Positions 6,549 through 9,965 of a stretch of DNA of 9,965 bases are shown piece after piece. A program made the translations under genes and the position numbers. The stretch's first letter is position 1, and each line of letters opens with the position of its first letter. Below the pieces are notes generated by a model that saw nothing but the letters and a program-made list of their open reading frames with translations, searched no databases and was not told the DNA's origin. The DNA is from Sulfidibacterium sp964473895 (GTDB taxonomy: Bacteria; Bacteroidota; Bacteroidia; Bacteroidales; F082): the NCBI GenBank assembly GCA_964473895.1, contig CAYYRE010000116.1, positions 1-9,965 on the forward strand, written 5' to 3'.

Positions 6549-8123
6549 ATGAAACCTTTATTTAAAAAGTGGGTGCCGGCTTTCTTGCTGGCACTGATAC
6601 TGTTTCCGGTACTTTCGTTTAAGCCCAAAGCAACCGTAAACCCTTACCTCATAGGTCTGATTCCCAAACCGGTATCCGTAAAGTACACGGGAAAAACCTT
6701 TTATTTCGATTACGGAACCGCCATCTTTTACCAAAAAAACCATCCCGGTTTAAAAACCTCCGCCCTCTTTTTGGCCCGGTTGTTGCGTCCTTCCACCGGA
6801 TATCCCGTTCCCGTGGTAGCCACCGATAAAAAGCCGGAAGGCAAAGCAATTTACCTGAAAATCAACAAAACGCCGGAATTTCTGCTGGAAAAGGAAGGGT
6901 ATCACCTGACCATAACCAAAAAAAGAATTACCCTTTGTGCCAATCAACCCGAAGGAATTTTCAGGGGCATCCAAACCCTGCGGCAGCTTTTTCCGGAAAA
7001 GGTGGAAAACCGCACCCTGCAACCCGGCCCGTGGGCGCTGCCGACCACCGATATTACCGACTATCCCGTTTACAGTTACCGCGGGGCCATGCTGGACGTT
7101 TCCCGCCATTTTTTCGGTGTTAAAACGGTGGAAAAATTCATGGATTTGATGGCGTTGTATAAACTGAACGTGCTGCACCTTCACCTGTCGGACGACCAAG
7201 GCTGGCGCATCGAGATCAAATCGTGGCCTGACCTGACCAAAATCGGCGGATCCACCGAAGTGGGTGGCGGCAAAGGCGGTTATTATACCCAAAAACAGTT
7301 TAAAGAACTGGTGCGCTATGCCGCCGACCGCTACATTACCATTGTGCCCGAAATCGATATGCCGGGACACATCCATGCAGCCCTCGCCTCTTATCCCCGA
7401 CTCAACTGCGACAACAAAAGAAAAAAACTCTACACCGGCATCCACGTAGGATTCAGTACCTTGTGCACCCACAAACCCGTAACTTATCAGTTTTTAAACG
7501 ATGTGATCGGCGAAATTGCCGCCATGTCGCCCGGTCCGTGGTTCCATATCGGAGGCGACGAATCGCATGCCACCCCCAAAAAAGACTACCTTCCGTTTAT
7601 TGAAAAAGCACAAAAAATCGTGGCAGCCCACGGCAAAAAGGTCATCGGTTGGGACGAGATTGCCCAAACACCGCTGCAAAAAGGAACTATGGTGCAATAC
7701 TGGGCCAATGCCAAGAATGTCCGGGCCGCCATCAAACAAGGCGCCAAAGTTATTTTATCACCCGGCGGACGTTGCTACCTCGACATGAAATATGACACCG
7801 CCACCCGGTTAGGATTACACTGGGCAGGATATGTGAATGTAAAACGTGCCTACAACTGGGAACCCGACACCCTGATCAAAGGCGTTACAAAAGATGACAT
7901 TGCCGGCATCGAATCGCCGCTGTGGACCGAAACAATCACCAGCCTCAAAGACATTGAGCAAATGGCTTTTCCACGGCTCATTGGTCATGCGGAAATCGGC
8001 TGGACACCCGACAGCCTCCGAAACTGGGATGACTACAGCTCACGGCTCGCCGAACAAGCCCAACGCCTCGACAACCTCAAAGTAAACTATTACCGCTCGA
8101 AACTGATTCCATGGAGGGATTAG
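6549..8123 (+). CDS. exported beta-N-acetylhexosaminidase, glycoside hydrolase family 20
   Basis: GH20 enzymes remove terminal beta-linked GlcNAc or GalNAc by substrate-assisted catalysis. The 524-residue protein has a basic N-terminus and hydrophobic segment (about 8-24), so it should act in the periplasm or outside. No lipoprotein Cys follows. A GH20b-type N-terminal domain (about 33-165) precedes the catalytic barrel (about 172-490). YRGAMLDVSRHF contributes the substrate-binding Arg178. HLHLSDDQGWR lies at 210-220, and PEIDMPGH at 267-274. HIGGDESH contains the catalytic Asp337-Glu338 pair. GWDEI is at 367-371, QYWAN at 383-387, and SPLWTE at 456-461. The usual active-site motifs I can identify are all present, so it should be active. 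Chitin fragments, host or microbial glycoconjugates, or peptidoglycan pieces are all possible substrates. The gene has its own consensus promoter. Confidence 0.95.
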   Translation: MKPLFKKWVPAFLLALILFPVLSFKPKATVNPYLIGLIPKPVSVKYTGKTFYFDYGTAIFYQKNHPGLKTSALFLARLLRPSTGYPVPVVATDKKPEGKAIYLKINKTPEFLLEKEGYHLTITKKRITLCANQPEGIFRGIQTLRQLFPEKVENRTLQPGPWALPTTDITDYPVYSYRGAMLDVSRHFFGVKTVEKFMDLMALYKLNVLHLHLSDDQGWRIEIKSWPDLTKIGGSTEVGGGKGGYYTQKQFKELVRYAADRYITIVPEIDMPGHIHAALASYPRLNCDNKRKKLYTGIHVGFSTLCTHKPVTYQFLNDVIGEIAAMSPGPWFHIGGDESHATPKKDYLPFIEKAQKIVAAHGKKVIGWDEIAQTPLQKGTMVQYWANAKNVRAAIKQGAKVILSPGGRCYLDMKYDTATRLGLHWAGYVNVKRAYNWEPDTLIKGVTKDDIAGIESPLWTETITSLKDIEQMAFPRLIGHAEIGWTPDSLRNWDDYSSRLAEQAQRLDNLKVNYYRSKLIPWRD

Positions 8124-8197
8124 CCCGGATAAGTCCTGTCTTACCCTCCCAACATCCGGACTCCAACAGTGCCATTAAAAACACTAATTTTGCCACC

Positions 8198-8959
8198 ATG
8201 AGTGCAGAAAAAACATGGAGCACCTGGCAAAAGCGTCACCTGGAACATGTGAAAAACCAGGTGGCCAAAGCCATTTCCGAATTTGGGATGCTGAACAATG
8301 GGGATCGCGTGCTTGCTGCCGTCAGCGGCGGAAAAGATTCGCTGGTGATGCTGGATGCCCTTGCCGCTTTCCGCAAGTTCAACCGGGTGAATTTTCATTT
8401 GGAAGCCATTCACATTACGGTGGAAGATGTCCCTTATCAAACCGATATCCACTGGTTAAAACAACATGCCGGTCGTTTGGATGTCCCGCTGCATGTGTTA
8501 AACATCCGTGCCGGCATGGAAGAAAGGGGCAAAAAAGCACCTTGTTTTGTCTGCTCATGGCACCGCCGCAAAACGCTGTTCACTTTTGCCAAAGAACACA
8601 ACTTTCAAAAGCTGGCACTGGGTCATCACCGCGATGATGCGGTGGAAACGCTGCTCATCAACATGGCCTACCACGGTCATATTTCCTCCCTTCCGGGAAA
8701 GCTCTCCATGTTCGGCGGGCGCATGGACCTCATCCGGCCGTTGTTGCTGCTCACCGACAAAGACACCCGCCAATATGCCGCCATCCGGCAATTTCCGGAG
8801 CAAATAGAGGAATGCCCGTACAGCGACCTGACCAAAAGAAACACGGCCCGAAAACTTTTGGAAACGTTAAAAGAAATCCATCCCAAAGCTACTGCCAACC
8901 TTTTCCGTTCCATGCAAAATATCGATACCGAATATTTGCCGCAAAAACAAGAAAAATGA
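8198..8959 (+). CDS. ttcA: TtcA-like tRNA 2-thiocytidine(32) synthetase (PP-loop ATPase)
   Basis: TtcA enzymes activate C32 of certain tRNAs with ATP and replace its oxygen with sulfur using an iron-sulfur cluster. The 253-residue product has the PP-loop SGGKDS at 43-48. It has CFVC (Cys116, Cys119) followed by the basic SWHRRK. GHHRDD lies at 142-147. A further Cys206, in ECPYSD, is placed like the third cluster ligand of TtcA. This CPY version is the form I associate with Bacteroidota. An ATG at 8111 opens the same frame 29 codons earlier. That extension overlaps the GH20 gene by 13 bases and precedes the usual N-terminal helix, so 8198 is preferred. It ends overlapping the Nudix gene by 4 bases. 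The alternative is another PP-loop tRNA-modifying subfamily; the exact tRNA target is not shown here. Confidence 0.82.
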   Translation: MSAEKTWSTWQKRHLEHVKNQVAKAISEFGMLNNGDRVLAAVSGGKDSLVMLDALAAFRKFNRVNFHLEAIHITVEDVPYQTDIHWLKQHAGRLDVPLHVLNIRAGMEERGKKAPCFVCSWHRRKTLFTFAKEHNFQKLALGHHRDDAVETLLINMAYHGHISSLPGKLSMFGGRMDLIRPLLLLTDKDTRQYAAIRQFPEQIEECPYSDLTKRNTARKLLETLKEIHPKATANLFRSMQNIDTEYLPQKQEK

Positions 8960-9588
8960 TCCGGACCGACTTTTCTGCTTTCATCGAAACTTTGAAAAAA
9001 AAGATGCGACAACCACTGCCCGGCTTTTCGGCACAACGGATAATGGTACCGCCCACCCGGAAAGATTTTCAGCCTGAAAAACCGGGCCAAGCCAAACAAA
9101 GCGCTGTACTTGTTTTATTTTACCCCTGTAACAGCGAAACTTGTTTTATCCTTATCGAAAGAGCCCAATACGAAGGCGTCCACAGCGGCCAAATAGCCTT
9201 GCCGGGCGGGCAGGCCGACCCCGGCGACATGGATCTGAAACATACAGCCTTACGCGAAGCGCAGGAAGAAACAGGCATCAACCCCCAAAAAGTGGAAGTT
9301 GTGGGACAGCTTACCAAACTTTTTATCCCGCCCAGCGGATTCGACGTCTATCCTTTTGTGGGATATACCACCGAAAAACCGGATTTCCGGCCGGACCATA
9401 CCGAAACCAAAGCCATTCTCGAAATAAAACTCAAAGAATTTTTAACCCCCTCCTGTCGAACGGTGCGAACCATACATCACCGCACCGGAAAAGAGATCGA
9501 AGTCCCCTGTTTTTTCCTGCACAACAAAATAGTGTGGGGCGCCACCGCCATGATCCTCAGTGAACTGCTCACTGTTATTGAAACATAA
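8956..9588 (+). CDS. Nudix hydrolase, CoA-pyrophosphatase (NudL/YeaB) type
   Basis: The ATG at 8956 overlaps the preceding TGA (ATGA), indicating translational coupling with the ttcA-like gene. An open frame continues upstream but lies inside ttcA. The product is 210 residues. Residues 65-88 fit the UPF0035 signature that precedes the Nudix box in CoA diphosphatases (ILIERAQYEGVHSGQIALPG, then GQAD). The metal-binding helix TALREAQEETG follows at 97-107, with the expected REx2EE glutamates. The spacing between GG and RE is one residue longer than the classical Nudix box, as in NudL relatives. Such enzymes split CoA and its derivatives into 3',5'-ADP and 4'-phosphopantetheine, usually with Mg2+ or Mn2+. 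The family assignment is firm; the exact substrate is inferred. Confidence 0.88.
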   Translation: MIRTDFSAFIETLKKKMRQPLPGFSAQRIMVPPTRKDFQPEKPGQAKQSAVLVLFYPCNSETCFILIERAQYEGVHSGQIALPGGQADPGDMDLKHTALREAQEETGINPQKVEVVGQLTKLFIPPSGFDVYPFVGYTTEKPDFRPDHTETKAILEIKLKEFLTPSCRTVRTIHHRTGKEIEVPCFFLHNKIVWGATAMILSELLTVIET

Positions 9589-9848
9589 AAGAAATTTCCG
9601 GCATCCCCTCCTCAACTTTTCCAACGGCTTCGACCGCCGCATACCAAGTGTATCCCTTTGTAAATAAGTATCTTGTCCGCGTATAAAAACCTTGTGACAT
9701 TTGCCGAAAAAAAAGAAGAAACGGGTAAAACAATAGTACAACATGCCCGGAACCACTGCTACAATATGACTGAAATATCCATTTTCCCACAACTATAAAC
9801 AATATCTGTTGTTGGCCTGTCGTTTTCTATTTTAGACCGGTTATTCAT
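9589..9848. other. intergenic region, no gene recognised
   Basis: This stretch lies between the stop of the Nudix gene and the stop of a probable convergent gene. I find no RNA gene, clear terminator hairpin or good promoter. On the minus strand a 75-codon frame runs from 9802 to a stop at 9575-9577, overlapping the Nudix 3' end. Its last 35-40 residues look mildly protein-like, but it has no sensible start or recognised motif. The composition is more A/T-rich than the coding part of the window, apart from a GC-richer patch near 9600-9640. Confidence 0.6.
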
Positions 9849-9965
9849 TCAGTCATTTTCTTCGTAGTAATAGGAGTAATCAATCCCTTTCATAAATATT
9901 TCACGGTCATTTATTTTAGGTGTAAGGGCATTATTTAAAAGGTTTTTTAGAACACTACTTTTTGT
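9849..9965 (-). CDS. C-terminal fragment of a probable convergent gene, cut by the window edge
   Basis: Reading leftwards from base 9965, one minus-strand frame is open for 38 codons and stops at TGA (9851-9849). The other two minus frames and the + frames are interrupted. The residues look like a natural protein tail: a helical LKNLLNNAL, then a polar stretch with DREIFMKG, and an aromatic/acidic end DYSYYYEEND. Codons are A/T-rich, unlike the G/C-ending codons of the other genes, so the gene may differ in origin or expression. I recognise no family. By chance such an open stretch is not very rare in A/T-rich DNA, so the call is tentative. Confidence 0.42.
   Translation of the reverse strand, partial: TKSSVLKNLLNNALTPKINDREIFMKGIDYSYYYEEND

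Noticed and set aside
6750..7472. 240-codon minus-strand frame inside the GH20 gene
   Set aside because: It is a shadow of the hexosaminidase coding frame, whose motifs are clear throughout.
8111..8197. 29-codon N-terminal extension of the ttcA-like gene
   Set aside because: It overlaps the end of GH20, reads as unstructured sequence and precedes the normal start of the family. The ATG at 8198 is the better start.
8124..8197. Small inverted repeats (CCGGAT/ATCCGG and AGTCC/GGACT) between GH20 and ttcA
   Set aside because: The arms are only 5-6 bp with loops of more than 20 bases and no T run, so they are not convincing as a terminator or operator.
8812..8955. 48-codon upstream extension of the Nudix frame
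   Set aside because: It lies wholly within the ttcA coding region. The ATGA overlap at 8956 gives the expected N-terminus.
9673..9703. Promoter-like TTG and GACATTTG on the + strand after the Nudix gene
   Set aside because: The first base of the -7 box is wrong, the -33 box is partial, and no + strand gene follows within the window.

Overview
The window looks like chromosomal, mostly housekeeping DNA from a member of the Bacteroidota, probably a Bacteroidales/Marinilabiliales-type lineage. Two start regions carry the Bacteroidota sigma-type -7 box TAnnTTTG (81-88 and 6522-6529, the second with a matching TTTG box upstream). Start codons lack Shine-Dalgarno sequences and sit behind A/T-rich leaders. 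The PP-loop protein and the very large secreted protein also fit that phylum.

Layout from left to right, all on the + strand until the last 120 bases. A short leader (1-119) holds a possible terminator of an upstream gene, a perfect 15-bp inverted repeat and a promoter. Triosephosphate isomerase (tpiA, 120-878) follows. A perfect 13-bp GC-rich hairpin separates it from ribosomal protein L11 methyltransferase (prmA, 933-1772). Six bases after prmA begins a roughly 1,500-residue exported protein that I do not recognise (1778-6271). It is rich in predicted beta strands and contains an unusual helical insert. A 277-base intergenic region carries a 178-bp palindromic element built of two concentric inverted repeats, 20 and 18 bp per arm, around a GC hairpin. 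It also carries a consensus promoter. This promoter should drive a GH20 beta-N-acetylhexosaminidase (6549-8123). Then come a TtcA-like tRNA thiolation enzyme (best start 8198) and, overlapping it by 4 bases, a Nudix hydrolase of the CoA-pyrophosphatase type (8956-9588).

The last 377 bases are more A/T-rich and contain no complete gene. A 38-codon open frame running in from the right edge on the minus strand (stop at 9849-9851) is probably the C-terminus of a convergent gene.

Functionally the window mixes central metabolism (tpiA), ribosome and tRNA modification (prmA, ttcA-like), nucleotide/CoA clean-up (Nudix) and glycan degradation (GH20). I see no defence system, CRISPR array, intact insertion sequence or RNA gene. 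The least explained items are the giant exported protein and the nested palindrome between 6304 and 6481.
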